64,000 nucleotides of DNA from Amoebidium appalachense (lineage: Eukaryota > Ichthyosporea): NCBI GenBank assembly GCA_963693365.1, contig CAVNZM010000008.1:5394001-5458000 (forward strand), in the 5' to 3' direction. Under the pieces are notes generated by a model. That model saw only the letters and a list, made by a program, of their open reading frames with translations, searched no databases and was not told the origin of the DNA. Position numbers and translations under genes: made by a program. Positions 12,548 to 41,996 of the stretch are shown here, piece after piece; position 1 is the stretch's first letter, and each line of letters opens with the position of its first letter.

Positions 12548-12860
12548 ACCACCACCACCACCACCACCACCACATCTACCCACCCACCCACCGTCCACCA
12601 CCACCTACTCCTGTGGGCGAGCGACTAAATTTTCGCACACGTTCGGGAACCGGAAGGACATTGAGTCATAGAAAAGCCATAGAAACTGGTTGCATACCTC
12701 TCAATGTCACGATATCGAAGCACTTAACTGCTCTGCAACTCTTTCCATTCTGTTACTATATACTGCATGCCGTTTGATAAAAGAGAATGATAAAAATATA
12801 ATTTCTAATGTAAACCATTGGTTTTGAAGTTTTTAGAATATCTTCGGTGCTGCCTAAGCC

Positions 12861-23797
<10,937 letters not shown>

Positions 23798-23841
23798 TTT
23801 TCTCGGTCTATTATAAAAATCACGATGGGGAGGAGAGGGAA

Positions 23842-23883
<42 letters not shown>

Positions 23884-26174
23884 GTTGTTGTTGACTGAAG
23901 TTAACAGCTATTGAAATTTCTCTCTAAAAAGAACATGAGGAACTGGTTTTATGTGCGAGCTTGCTATTAGTATAATTATGGTCAAGACATTTGAATGTTG
24001 CAAGAAGCGCGGTGAGCAGCAGAAAGCGAAAAAAAAACCGAGCCCTGCATATATGGATCCAAATGGATGGCTTTACAATTATCTTATCTTAAAGTAGAAA
24101 AGCTCTGACGTCTCCGACCCCACTTTTTGCTTGCACACAGGCGGCCATTGTTTTTCGGGGCATCCGGGGTGCAATATCGCATGGGCACCCATCAATGTTG
24201 CTGGCCGCCGGCCATGGCATGCGCTGGTATCCCGTCAGTTTCCTTCCCTTAACCTGGATATTCAAGTAAACTCGCACCCTTATGAATTTTTTGATAATAG
24301 AAAAACAACTAAAAAAAATTTGTCGAAGTTTGTCTCTGGCACACAAGGTTCTATCAGTGCGTCTAAAAAATAAATACGCAAGCGCAAAAGGGTCCATTCC
24401 AACCCTGAACTCAACTTGGCCCATTAGATTGGCCAATAGGAACAACACTACGCACCGGTGCGCAGTCTCTTATTGTAAAGACTTTCATTATTCTGATTGG
24501 TTACACTTTTGATTTTCAATTAATTCGGTGGAATGACGCTGTTTGATTCGTAATCTATCACTACCTATTTGATTCCGGACAGTCATGCAAGTTGCGCGGC
24601 GGCCAACGGGCAACGGACTCTGGACTTACAAATACACAAACTGTAGATCCATACACAAACGAAGCAGTTCTCATAGAAACCATCTCCTAAGTGTTTGTTT
24701 TTTTTATAATAACGAAATTATTTGCGCATGTAGGTACATTTTTGTGGACCGATAATGGAGCCGACATGCCTCAGAGTCATATGCGCGGCCCCGGGGGCCC
24801 ACCCGGCGGTTTACACATTACTATGGTCTACCCCATACCAAGTGTATAAATCTGGACCAATCGCCTTGCGCCACTGGCCCAAGGCCTCCTAAAGGTGTGC
24901 TATTTAGGTGGCCTTGCACTGGCCCACTGAAGATCTTGACATTCCACCACGTTTCACTCTCCAAACAATGAACCTGGCAGAGCGCAAAACTTTTTCAGTT
25001 CATCTTGTTCACGGCGGCTTCACGCTGTATTTCACGGAGACACCTAAGGTTGATAACCTACATAGAAATCGCTAAACCAGCCTCACTACTAGTGCAGGCA
25101 AAGATATGTCCACTAAAAGCTTAACACTAAAGATATAAGTTGAAGCAATAGATAGAGGTGGTTGGCGTGCGGAACTGTACAGAAAAACACGCTGTTACCC
25201 ACAAGAACGTTATGGTAGGCACAGCCAACTGTGCTAGGGAACTGAAAGCAACAGACTTCGCAGGCTGCGCTGTATATTTTCCTTCTAATCATAGTTTTGT
25301 TATTTGCGGCAACGTTCTGCGCACACAACCAAGCCGTTACCCATTAAGTAGCTGTGGTGTAAACAACCAGCACAGGTTTCACTCTGTAGGCAAACATTCG
25401 GATTGGGTTTGGGTGGGTCATTGAAAGGGACAGGGCCAACCGCGAATATGCCGCGTAGGCGGCTGGTGCCCAACACACACGCTGGACGCCTTAACCACAA
25501 GCAGGTACGGAGCTGTGTGCGCATGTGCGCGGGCTCATCTGTGCCCCACTGGGATGCGCGTTCGTGTGCTGTGTGAAAGTGCACGTTCTGTGTTTTGTGT
25601 GTTTTTATGAATGTGTGTTCAAGTTGGATTACCGAGAGCGTGCGTGGGTGCCTGAACGCGTCTGTTCGTGTACGCGGGTGCTTGTACATATACAAGACAC
25701 TTCCGCGTGCGTGTGTGTGTGCGTGTGTGTGTAGGCTTGTATGAGAAAGGGAAGTGTTTATGTGTGAGGTATAATACGGAGAAGTGGGGAGGGAGAGCCT
25801 TTGTGTGCCTACGTTCATATGAGCCCATTGTGCTTATGCGCGCCTGCAGGCGTGCCTGTACGTAATGGAATTCTGTGTCTGTTCAATCCTGCACGGGCAC
25901 ACACAACCGTACTTGCCGTCTTGTCCACCCTCCTCCATCATTTTCTTTTTGTCTGGCAAGGGGTTTTTTTTTTTTTTTAAGGGGGGGAGGGGGGGCTGTA
26001 TGACTCACCTTCCCTCTGTCCCCGTTCCCTTTCACTATCTCTCCTCCTTCCCCACCTTTCCTCCTCCCCACCCTCCACCGGAGCGTGTCAGTGGAAGCCT
26101 CGTTGTACAAGTGTGCATGGTGTGGGGGCATTCCCAAAACTTGCACGAGCCCCAGCCAGTTCTTTGCTTCTTTT
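23798..26174. other. spacer between divergent transporter and EGF genes
   Basis: A G run of over 50 sits at 23840-23882. The rest is mostly unique sequence with CCAAT-type motifs at 24428-24437 and 24495-24502, a GCACCGGTGC palindrome near 24453, and a few short (GT) tracts. Open frames here (for example 24089-24448 minus) show no family features. Confidence 0.5.
24428..24502. promoter_or_regulatory. clustered CCAAT boxes
   Basis: ATTGGCCAAT at 24428-24437 (two overlapping inverted CCAAT boxes) and GATTGGTT at 24495-24502. They lie about 630-700 bases upstream of the transporter start on its template side, and could serve either divergent gene. Confidence 0.35.
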
Positions 26175-28139
26175 ATGGACAACCATTGTTCTTTTCGGAT
26201 TGCTTTTATGTTCCTGCCTATTAATGCTTGCTGGCACCTACCGAGGTTGTTGCTAGTACTATTGTTTGTGAGCTAGTGCAGCTCTTTGTAAGTCCTATGC
26301 TACATGTTTTCCGAGGGCGTGACGATTTGGAGCCTTTTTTCTAATATCAGGCCCGGTTCGTGCAGGCCTGGGCAAATAGAACATGGAGGTAGCATAACAG
26401 TGAGGCGGGAGAGGGTGGGGTGAGGTGTGTGGGGTGGAGGGGGCGGAGAGAGGGGGAGGGAGGGAGGGGGCCTCCCAACTTGAGACTATGGAGCTGGTTG
26501 TAACAATAGGGGTTAGCTATGGCATGTGACGATGGCCGCAAAGTGTGCTAACAGTGACAATGCTACCTGGGTGCAGTAATGGGGTGGTCGCTGGCCATAG
26601 GGCTCATTCCTCCTGCGCACGGGAGTGGGCCGGGCCAACACACAACAGCCAACCCGACTCGAAAGCTCCGACCCGGAACTCAGCCAGTTGGGCAGGAAAT
26701 GGCCGGGGAAGGATGAGGCTCCGTTTATACCATTTTTGGAAGCACAAAAACCTTTAACATCTAGTGCAACTGACGATTCTTTAAGAATAGAGGAGGAATT
26801 TGGGCAAGAGGAATCATTTCAGCAGGCAAGACAATGGGACGGCCAAATTGCCCTTGCACCGCCACCCACCGCCCAGCCAAATTTAGACGAATATCAAATA
26901 GATACCCCACCAGCACCACGAGGGTGGAACATAGACCCCCAACCGTACGAAATTTCTAATAGCATCCCCGAAGTAGACTGGCGAGTGGCGCCGGATGATG
27001 GAGACGCGTGTTCAGAATGTTGCCGAAAAGACGTAACCGGAGACAAAAAAGCGGAGTATTGGGCTGTGGGGTCTATGAGGTGTCTAGGGGAGTGCACGCA
27101 CGCGGACGTACCTGCAGTGTGTAGTGAAGACGGAGCAGGGGAGGAGGAGGGGTAGGTGGTTGCGGAAGCAGTTTCCAGAAAGATCAAGGTGTGGGGTGAT
27201 GGCGGATACGGTGGAGGGAATGGGAACACGGAGTGACCCGTACTGGCAAAGTGTGGAAAAGATAAGCGTTGACGGTAGGTGTTTTCAGTTTCACACCTCT
27301 CAACGCGCAAGTGTGGACACACACATGCATACACACACACACACACACACACACACGGGCATTGATGTAATTGAACCTCAGATGGAAACAAACACGCACA
27401 CACACATTGCATACACGCACACATGCGCACATGCACGCACGCATCCACGCACGCACGCGCACACGCGCGCGCACACACACACAAACACACTCGACACGCA
27501 CAAGGACACTACACAGACACACATGCGCACATGCACACTCAAACACGGCTGCATGTCATACTTGTACTTAAACACATTAGCATCGGTTGTGTGTGGTGCC
27601 CAGCCCTTCCTTTCCGATCTAAATGATGACTATATTTATTCCTCTAATGCGTTTTTAAACACATTAGCATCGGTTGTGTGTGGTGCCCAGCCCTTCCTTC
27701 CCGATCTAAATGATGACTATATTTATTCCTCCAATGCTGTCTTTGCAAAGTTTTTTGCATCATATAGACATTTTTCTCCCCCATCATCCCCCCCCCCCCC
27801 CCCCCCCCCTCCCCTCCCCTCCCCTCCCCTCCCCCCCACGAACTGCTATTATGTTTCTAGTTTGGTTTTGATTTATGGAACTTTGTCTTTGCTTTTATGT
27901 TTCCCTCCCTCTGATGCGAGCATACCCCCTTCTTTCCCCCTCCCCTTCCCCCCCCCTCCCCCCCCCCTCCCCCCGTCCTTTCCCCCTTCCAACTCCCGGG
28001 GATTGCCTGATGAGGCCAAAAAGACACAGATAGTAGGCTATGGGATTCCTCCGGTTTGCCTTTTTCTTTGACCTGCCACAAGTACACGGATGTGCATGCA
28101 CGCACACACATAAACATACTCACATGCGCACGGACACAT

Positions 28140-28172
<33 letters not shown>

Positions 28173-28507
28173 AACGCACACACGCACAAACACAAGCACA
28201 AACACACACACATACACATGCACACACACACACCATTCAGCCATTCACGTACACGTATGCGCGCGCGCACGCAGCCCGTCATAGTTCTATGATGTCTCGG
28301 ATGTTTCTGTTTTGCCGTGTTGTGTTTTCAATCTTGTTATTTTTATATATAACATTATCATTTTATCATATAGTCCCATTCCCTACTGCATACAACCCGC
28401 CATCCCCTCCTCAATGCCCCTCCCTGATGTATCCCGTCCCCCTGCTGACCCCTCCCCCCCCCCCCCCCCCCCAAGTATTAAAAAAAACCCTGGGCAACTC
28501 CTCCCTT

Positions 28508-28555
<48 letters not shown>

Positions 28556-29743
28556 CCCAAGCCGGCGCAACAGGGTTGCCTTGCAGGGCAGCACGGGTGC
28601 TCTGCTTTTGCCACGTGCATTCTAGACTCTTCCATGAAGCCCAAATGCACGTGCAAGTCAGGTTATCTGGGTGACGGTCAGAATTGTATTCCGGGAAAAA
28701 AATTGCCCTCGGGTGAGCGGACACAAGCACCCGTCCCCACACAGGGAGGAGGGAAACCCACGCAGACGCAGGAAGCAACACGGACACCGAGTCCTTCAGA
28801 GGGTAGGTGGTGTCATTTTTTATTTGTGATTTTTTATATTTACTTTGATATATATATATATATATTGGGGGGGGGGGGGGGGGGGAGGGGGAGGTGGTGG
28901 CGTTTTTTTTTTGTTTTTTTTTTTGAGAGGGGGGGGGGGGGTAGGTTATGAAAAGGAGGCAACAATGCACGTTGCGTTCAGTATAAGGTTACAGGAGAAC
29001 GAGAGATTTGTGCAGCCGGGCATTCACTCTGCTTGTTTGCCCAGGCAATCTTGGTTTGTAATGCTTGCCTGCTTATCGTGATTTTTTTTTTCTTTTTTCT
29101 TTTTCCCTGCTCCTAAAACAACCGTGCTTGTCATTGGCGGCAACATCTCACGCTCCCGTCTTTCCTGGGTGCTCACCGTCCCTCTCCCTCTCTATTTCGA
29201 GTTTTGTTCACACTCGTTCTTTCAAGTTTTTGCACGCACCCTTTTTGCCACCATTCACACTCTCCCACCAAATCTCTTATGAAAAAAGGAACTCTCAAGT
29301 TCTTTCACTCCCCAAATTTCACTGCTTCACCTGCATACAATCTAAAAAATTTACGATTTCACCCTAACCTTACTTCCCCCTAGATCTTCAATGCGATCCA
29401 AATTCCAACAGCTGCGACGATAACGCAGCCTGCTACGTTGACTCTAAGGACCCCTCACCAGAGCGCTACACGTGTAAATGCAATCCGGGATATAATGGTG
29501 ATGGATATACCTGCGAAAAAGACCAAAGGTGTAGTGGTGGCTATGTATGGAGGGGGGGGAAATGTGTGGATTTGGACGAGTGTAGTGAGCGGAGATATAA
29601 CGACTGCTCGCCTCATGCCCTCTGTACAAATATGGTGAGTCGATCTGTGTTTTGTCCCCTCCCCCCATCCCCCCCCCCCCCCCCCCCTCGTCATCCACTC
29701 CTTATGTCACCCCTCCTGCCCTTGGCCATGCACATATACACGT

Positions 29744-29807
<64 letters not shown>

Positions 29808-30092
29808 CAGAACACGAACACATAAACCATGCACGCACGCGTACACGTGCCCATGCATACCGACGTGCACACGTGCACACATACACACGAACACACAATG
29901 CACGTAATGGCACACTCACGTCAGCACATGCACAAGTACCTTTGTAGCTCACATGCACAAGTTCACATCTAATTCGGCATGTCGCCGTTCCAATAATGTT
30001 TTCTAACCATCACTCCCCTTCCTTTCTGCCTCATCCAACCCATTCCTATCAATCACATTTATACACCCGCTAGCACCTGTGTGCATACATAT

Positions 30093-30136
<44 letters not shown>

Positions 30137-30597
30137 AGCCCGGGGACTACGACTGCCAGTGCCTCCCCGGATGGGACGGGCCAGGGCACGAGTGTGTGGA
30201 TGTGGACGAGTGTGCACGTGGCACACACACGTGCAGTAAAAATGCAAAGTGCACAAATATCAAGGTACAGAGTGTGTGTGTGGGGGGGGGGGGAGGGGGC
30301 TTGCTGAATGAGTTAGATACAGAGGACGTGTGTGGGCGGATGTGGCATTCATATACAAATATGTACAGGCAATATGGTTTAAGCAAGTACACAACCACAA
30401 ACTTTGAGGTCATATGTCGATCACTTGCACAGACAGACGTAAGAATACAAGTGCACACACGCAGGTATAGGCAATAAGATGAATACGACCACATGCACAC
30501 ACGTACAGTCAATGAGGCAAAGGCAACCACGTGCGCACACACACGAACAGGTTCTTGTGAACACAAGCACACACGTATCGGGATAGGGGGGCGCACA

Positions 30598-30654
<57 letters not shown>

Positions 30655-31382
30655 ATGTGCGCATATGCATGTGCATATATGTATCCCGATTTACGTGTTC
30701 GTGGGGTGGGTGAATGTAGATATGTGCATGTGTATTGTAAGGAGGAGGTGGGGAGGGGGGTCTTCATTTCTAACACCAGTATTTGGGAACAGGGGAGCTA
30801 CAAGTGTGCTTGCAATAAGGGCTACACCGGCAACGGTCTAAATTGCGTCGCCGAGAATGGAACCCCCTGTCCAGGGGGATACAAGCTCCAGGGGGGCGAG
30901 TGTGTGGACATTGACGAGTGCAGCGGTGTCGACGACGCGAAACTTTGCGGGGAGGGGGGTTCATGCCAAAATACGAAGGGGAGCTATACGTGCACGTGCC
31001 CAAACGGTTACAAACTGAAATACGGAAAGTGCGTTTTCTTTGGTGACGGCCTGAAAACCCCGGAAACTCAAACCGAAAATCCGGCCCAACACTCCGATTA
31101 CTGCAGTGAAGCGGCGCGCGCGATCTGCGAGGAACGAAAAGCGTGGTGTGTGGTGAATTCCTCGGGTGCAGCGGGATGCCGGTGCATGGGGGGTTATGTT
31201 GCACAAAAGAATGGGGATGGAATGCGGAGATTTTGCGTAAATGATGACGAATGCGCGACGGGGACCCATCGGTGCGATCCGGTTGGTGGAAAGTGTGTGG
31301 ATACGATTGGCTCGTACACGTGTGGGTGTGTGGTTGGGTTTGAGGGCAATGGTTTGACGTGTACACCTTTGGGTATGTAACC

Positions 31383-31431
<49 letters not shown>

Positions 31432-32463
31432 AAAAAAAAAAAAAACCCCAACCCCCCCCCCCCCCCTCCCCCCACGATAAAAAGAAGACGAAAAGAAGAG
31501 AGGAAGAAATTGTATTATACACAGATGCACATACACTCAAGTACACAGCACACACACATGCGCGCACGTGCACACACACAGGTACGGGCACACTGTCACC
31601 ACAGTCACACACACACACGCACACATATTTGTAAGTGCATGTCATCCATGAGTACCTCTCCATAGATGAAATAATAAAGGCATATATCAATCGTGTATGG
31701 GGTGAATTGGTTCCGAGCTACTTAAAACTTAAAAACCGTATAGAAGAAGAGCGGGAGAGAAGAAATAACAGTTGGATAGTAGGCCAATGATCTGCAAACG
31801 TGCTTGGGTCTTCATCGTGTCTGTAGTGTTGTGTGTTCTCTGTACAGTGCGTTCTGTCGTGTTATCGTGCTATCATGCACCATGTTTATGTGTTAGAACC
31901 CGACGTTTATGCATTATGATTTGCACTTTTCTCCGCCGCCCCCCCCCCCCCCCCCCCCCCCCTCCCCCCCCCTCTTATCCCAACTGCCGTTGAAGTACAG
32001 AATGGGTTGGGGACCATGCGTGAACAGCTAAACGGGTAATCCCTGCTCATTTGTGAAAGCGTTTGACCCCTCCCTCTGATGATGGGCTCAGTTCAACAAA
32101 AGCTCCTGCCGGCACAAAGAAGGCTTACAATTTTTTTTATACTTAATAGTGGCCACAATAAGGTTTACCTTACCCTCATCCATACATCCCCCCCCCCCCC
32201 CCCCCAAGTTCAGTTGATGCTGCTGTCTGAGTTGGAGCGTCGTATATACGCGGGCTAAGGGGTCGAAACTCAGACGCAATTGATGACTTGGGCCCTCCCT
32301 GAGGATGGGCTCTGCTTATGACGCATACTGTGCGCATGGCTGATGCTGCATAGTTGAATGTTTGCCTTTGCATGTGTCCTGCACCATGCTTCTCATCGTG
32401 TATGCGTACTTCGTACTGTGTTCCGCATTCAACCCACCCCCCCCCCCCCCCCCCCCCCCCCGC

Positions 32464-32520
<57 letters not shown>

Positions 32521-33298
32521 TACAGCTTTGGTTACTTATGTTTCTTCATCCACAGAAAATACACCCACAGTGCAAGAAGTACCCACACCAACCCCAGGGC
32601 CAGCTACAAGTACGCCCTTGCCAACAACAATAACAACACCTCCCCCTCCCCAGCCTCCAACCACCACAACCACCACAACCACAACGAAAACAACCACAAC
32701 CACACCACCACCACCACCACCAATTACAACGCCCCCTCCCCCACCTCCTTCGACCACCACCACAACAACAACAACAAAAACAACAACCAAACGGCCACCA
32801 CCACCAACCACCACCACCACCAGCGTCCCAACCGATTCTACTGACGAAGAATTTCCCGATCTTGAAAGTGAAATTGACAGTTCAACTCCAACGACCACCA
32901 CCATCACTTCAAACCGCAACCCGCCAACACCGCCCATCCCCTCAGTCACAAATATCACTACTCGCACCGAACCACGCACCACCACCACCACTACTACTAA
33001 ACTTACCACCACCATCACACCCACCACCACCACCACCACCACCACCACGACAACAGCAACAACAACAACGACGGCCACAACCACCACCACAACCCAAAGC
33101 GTGATCGCAGCGACAACGAGCGGATTTGAGATCCAATCGGGGAGTTCGAAGGATTGCACGATCGATTTCGATTCTGCATACAAGGATTTGGGCCTCAGGG
33201 GGGACCCTAATTCCTTTTATGGCAAGTACGGGGTGACGTTTGGCAACGCCACCTTGTATGGGTTGGTCAACACAGGAACGGACATGGAGAACTGGTAC

Positions 33299-33330
<32 letters not shown>

Positions 33331-33418
33331 GCGTGTGCGTGTGCGTGTGTGTGTGTGTGTGCGCGCGCGCGCGTGTAAGGGGGCGAAGGTTGAGGGGATG
33401 GGGGATGGGGAGTGCATG

Positions 33419-33449
<31 letters not shown>

Positions 33450-34088
33450 TTCTTGCCATTATCTGAACAGTAGGTGAGTCAGTAATGGTGCCTCCTTTTG
33501 AATGGCTGTATTTCTGTGTGCGTGCTGTGTATGCATGCATAGGCATCTGTGCTCTTATGGTGTTTATTTGCGTGTGTGCGCGTGTTCATGTGTGCTTGCT
33601 CACAAAAAATGTGGACACGTGCTGTTTGTGTGTGGGTGGTTTTGGGAGTGGGGAGGGAGGGGGGGGGGGGGGGGGAGGGGGGGGGGCATTCACATTTTGC
33701 ATGATCCTGCCAACAATTCAATTTCTTCTTAAACATTTTCTGATCAACCACTCCCTGCAGGTCTTTAAACAAAGACGGCACGGTATTGGGGCTGTGGGAT
33801 GTGGCCCACTCAATTTCATTTAAAGAACCCGTGAGAGGCGTCAGTCTTGACTTCATCGCGCCAAATACGGCAATCATTGACGTTACCGCCACCGCCTTCC
33901 TAAACGGGAAAAGTGTCGCCGTGGTGACTGGAGCAACAGACGAGAAAGAAATTCACGTGATATTAAATTTTAACGACCAACTAGATAGAATAGCGTGGGC
34001 GGATGTGGGGGTGGGTGGCGATGGAGGGTATGGATTGGATAATGTTAGATATACTACCACCTCCCCGAATTTGGACTGTCCGCCATAG
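26175..34088 (+). CDS. secreted EGF-repeat, Thr-rich extracellular protein
   Basis: Probably a secreted adhesion or matrix protein. Exons read: 26175-26267 (start and hydrophobic signal, LPRLLLVLLF), about 26649-27120, a possible 27174-27271, then 28554-28802, 29384-29634, 30139-30264, 30793-31372, 32556-33294 and 33761-34088. From 28554 onward all joins are in phase. EGF-like modules follow one another, several with calcium-binding DxDEC starts (DLDEC, DVDEC, DIDEC) and the C-x-C...G-Y/F-x-G pattern. Next comes a Thr/Pro mucin-like stretch of about 180 residues, then a C-terminal beta-rich domain (YGVTFGNATLYG ... DGGYGLDNVRY). No transmembrane segment or GPI-like tail is seen at the C-terminus. 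The 5' exons are the weak part: the junction near 27120-27270 and the signal exon are inferred. Confidence 0.82.
27568..27741 (+). repeat. 87-bp tandem duplication
   Basis: Two nearly identical 87-base copies lie head to tail (start of each: TTAAACACATTAGCATCGG). The length is a multiple of three and one frame stays open, but no good donor follows, so an exon is not supported. It lies in an intron of the EGF gene. Confidence 0.8.
28848..28945 (+). repeat. (TA)n, G run and T run cluster
   Basis: A short (TA)n tract, a G run of about 20, and T-rich and G-rich runs lie just after the donor of EGF exon 28554-28802. Confidence 0.8.
32243..32555 (+). repeat. dispersed element A in the EGF gene
   Basis: The copy reads GGGGTCGAAACTCAG, CCCTGAGGATGGGCTCTGC, TATGACGCATACTG, GCGTACTTCGTACTG and GCATTCAACCC, then a C run (32438-32461) and (CA)n. 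It lies in the intron before the Thr-rich exon, in sense orientation. The acceptor of that exon follows 45 bases after the (CA)n tract. Confidence 0.7.
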
Positions 34089-34748
34089 TGTATATCCATG
34101 TGGTATCTCGTTGATTGGATAGTCTAATATACATCTCCACTACCCCGAATTTTGAAGTTTCTGTGCGCGCCATAGTGTATATCCATAAATTTTCTCGTTG
34201 CAATTTTTCACAGTTTAACCGTAAAGAATAATGTAGCTACGCTGGGGTCGTGGTGATACCTGTAATGTATGTAACTGTCAATGATAGTAGTTTCTGTCAC
34301 CTTTAACGGTACAGTACACACCTGAGAGCCTTTAAGGCTGGTTTCTATCTAAAGATATTTAGATGATCCTCTGATGTGTGTCAAAGTGCAATTGAGTAAC
34401 TGGATCTTGTTTGTCCAATCGATTAGTGTATAACAGTCTGATTTTTCAGAATGATAAAGGCTGTAACTTTCAAAAAGTTGATTGACCATGAACCTTTCGA
34501 ATTCATATGTATATGCATGCACTGCCTCGTTGCCCCTCTCCAACCCCTCACCACCACCACCACCACCACCACCACTAAAAAAAAAAAAAAAAAAAAAACT
34601 CAAGCGGACAGTCAAGAACACATGCACACACATACATGTACACACCCGCATACGAAGAGCGATGGCCATCATAGCACGTGCACACACACTTTTTGCCCAT
34701 GTATATATAAACCTCAGATGCATTCGTCCATAGGTTCACATGTACATA
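34089..34748. other. 3' flank of EGF gene
   Basis: Unique AT-rich DNA with a partly duplicated block just after the stop (CCCCGAATTT-GGACTG / CCCCGAATTTTGAAG with GTGTATATCCAT), a short ACC array and an A run of about 20. No gene seen. Confidence 0.5.
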
Positions 34749-35620
34749 CACCACACATGATACGTCCTTATGAGCACATAGATACCCAAAGACTTGGTAA
34801 GCAGAACAAAAACGCCACAAACACCACACATGATACGTCCTTATGAGCACATAGATACCCAAAGACTTGGTAAGCAGAACAAAAACGCCACAAACACCAC
34901 ACATGATACGTCCTTATGAGCACATAGATACCCAAAGACTTGGTAAGCAGAACAAAAACGCCACAAACACCACACATGATACGTCCTTATGAGCACATAG
35001 ATACCCAAAGACTTGGTAAGCAGAACAAAAACGCCACAAACACCACACATGATACGTCCTTATGAGCACATAGATACCCAAAGACTTGGTAAGCAGAACA
35101 AAAACGCCACAAACACCACACATGATACGTCCTTATGAGCACATAGATACCCAAAGACTTGGTAAGCAGAACAAAAACGCCACAAACACCACACATGATA
35201 CGTCCTTATGAGCACATAGATACCCAAAGACTTGGTAAGCAGAACAAAAACGCCACAAACACCACACATGATACGTCCTTATGAGCACATAGATACCCAA
35301 AGACTTGGTAAGCAGAACAAAAACGCCACAAACACCACACATGATACGTCCTTATGAGCACATAGATACCCAAAGACTTGGTAAGCAGAACAAAAACGCC
35401 ACAAACACCACACATGATACGTCCTTATGAGCACATAGATACCCAAAGACTTGGTAAGCAGAACAAAAACGCCACAAACACCACACATGATACGTCCTTA
35501 TGAGCACATAGATACCCAAAGACTTGGTAAGCAGAACAAAAACGCCACAAACACCACACATGATACGTCCTTATGAGCACATAGATACCCAAAGACTTGG
35601 TAAGCAGAACAAAAACGCCA
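34749..35620. repeat. 73-bp satellite, 12 essentially identical copies
   Basis: The unit starts CACCACACATGATACGTCC and ends AACGCCACAAA. Twelve copies (the last lacking a few bases) follow without interruption and I see no sequence differences between them. Because 73 is not a multiple of three, the same short minus-strand frame recurs in each triple; it is a by-product, not a gene. Confidence 0.95.
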
Positions 35621-36493
35621 TATTAATGCATGTAAACGTACCGGTGTAAACATGTGCGTACGTACGCCTTACTCAGGCTCGTGTGGGGCATCTGTTACCA
35701 TGCAGCGCAGCGAGTGCATTAAGTGCTTACTGTTTTACTACTTTTAAATGACCAGGCATGATTGGTCCAAGCTTTATTCATAGCTGTGCTGCAGTATGCA
35801 TCACGGTGGTTCAGATCATACTCAACCGAGTGAAAATACACTAAACTTACAGCACCCCCACGTGCACCAAATACGGGCAGATGGCTTAAACCCGGTAAAT
35901 ATGCCGAAATCCGTTATCCAAAAACCCGGATTTCTTATATCCTATGGTACCTGCACCACACAACTGCTCTACCCTACCCACATTCAGGCTGATCACCGGC
36001 CCCTTACACTAAACTTTGGTGCACATCTGAAAAACTGACACATGATGGGAGATGTGATTTATGTTAATGTGTGTGTGTGCGCTTTTGGTTTCCCCTGCAC
36101 TTTGTAAGCGCGTGCGTGCCCCGGTGTGCATGTGGTTGGGGGTGTGCGTGCGTGTCTGTGTCTACAAATGTAGCATAAAACTGGATTAAAATAAGATAAG
36201 CCTGTAACTTAATTAAATCCCATGTTGTACAACCTGGTAACAAATCCACCGAGTTTGTGTCCTATACCTAAATGTTTGATTGCCGGATGTCGGATTGCAG
36301 ATGTGTGCAGGTGCGCACGCCCACGCACGTGCGTGTGTGCATGGAAGTATCCGTGTGTCCGTGTTCCTGTTCGCCCTATGTCTCTATATATGCCCTAACG
36401 TGTCTTTGCCAATACCAGGGTGCACATATACATTCACCGTGTGTGTGTGTGCACATACACATGCATATATGCCCACCCACACCCCACTTTTAC
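35621..36493. other. spacer with no recognised gene
   Basis: Unique sequence between the satellite and the syntaxin stop codon, with a few short GT-rich patches. It should contain the syntaxin 3' UTR. Confidence 0.5.
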
Positions 36494-41471
<4,978 letters not shown>

Positions 41472-41936
41472 ATCTTTTCAAAGTGAACAAGATAGAAATG
41501 GGGGTTGAACATGTACAAGGATAAAAGAAATGGAAAAGCTGCCTGTAGCAAAAGTGTAAAGTTGTAATGGTCTAAGTGTGAGTGTCAGTTTTTTTTACAC
41601 CCATGTACTATTGAAGAAAATAGGTAGCGGGTGTTTACTCTCGAAGCCTTCGTCAAATTGTCAGTAAGCAGAACTGATGTGGTCTTCTGCTAACACAACC
41701 ACCAGCCATGTGTGTGTCACTGAAGAAGTTGCAAGACCATTCCTCTCACTGATCAGGGTCTTAACGCAGTGTATTTTCACATAAACACAACCCAGCCCTT
41801 TTTTTTTTTAACGCTCAACCCTACCCCTTTAGCTAACAACTCCAATCCTCTGTGCTGCACTGTGTCGCTTGTTCGACAGTCTTGACTTCGTTATGATTTT
41901 TTGTAGGTTTGGTATAACCGTGACCAAGACACTTTT

Positions 41937-41996
41937 GATTGGTTGTTGATGACTTGAATAGCCATATATAGTTATAGTGGTGCTGTTTCGACCAAT
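41937..41996. promoter_or_regulatory. inverted CCAAT pair with TATA-like core
   Basis: GATTGGTT at 41937-41944 and CCAAT at 41992-41996 flank an ATATATAG-like sequence near 41964. They lie about 470-525 bases upstream of the syntaxin start. Confidence 0.3.

Larger units (their letters stand above)
10996..12860. other. convergent spacer between SF1 and the transporter
   Basis: This holds the two 3' UTRs plus a T/G run (11186-11234), a C-run hairpin (11714-11799), a short G-rich stretch and a C/CCA run (12511-12574). No coding exon is supported. Confidence 0.6.

Noticed and set aside
24089-24448. 119-codon minus-strand frame
   Set aside because: No recognisable domain, no splice context, no codon-use or composition signal; within chance for unique DNA.
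34749-35620. CRISPR-like or multi-copy gene array
   Set aside because: The units are directly contiguous without spacers and the genome is eukaryotic. The repeated short frame is a consequence of the 73-base period.
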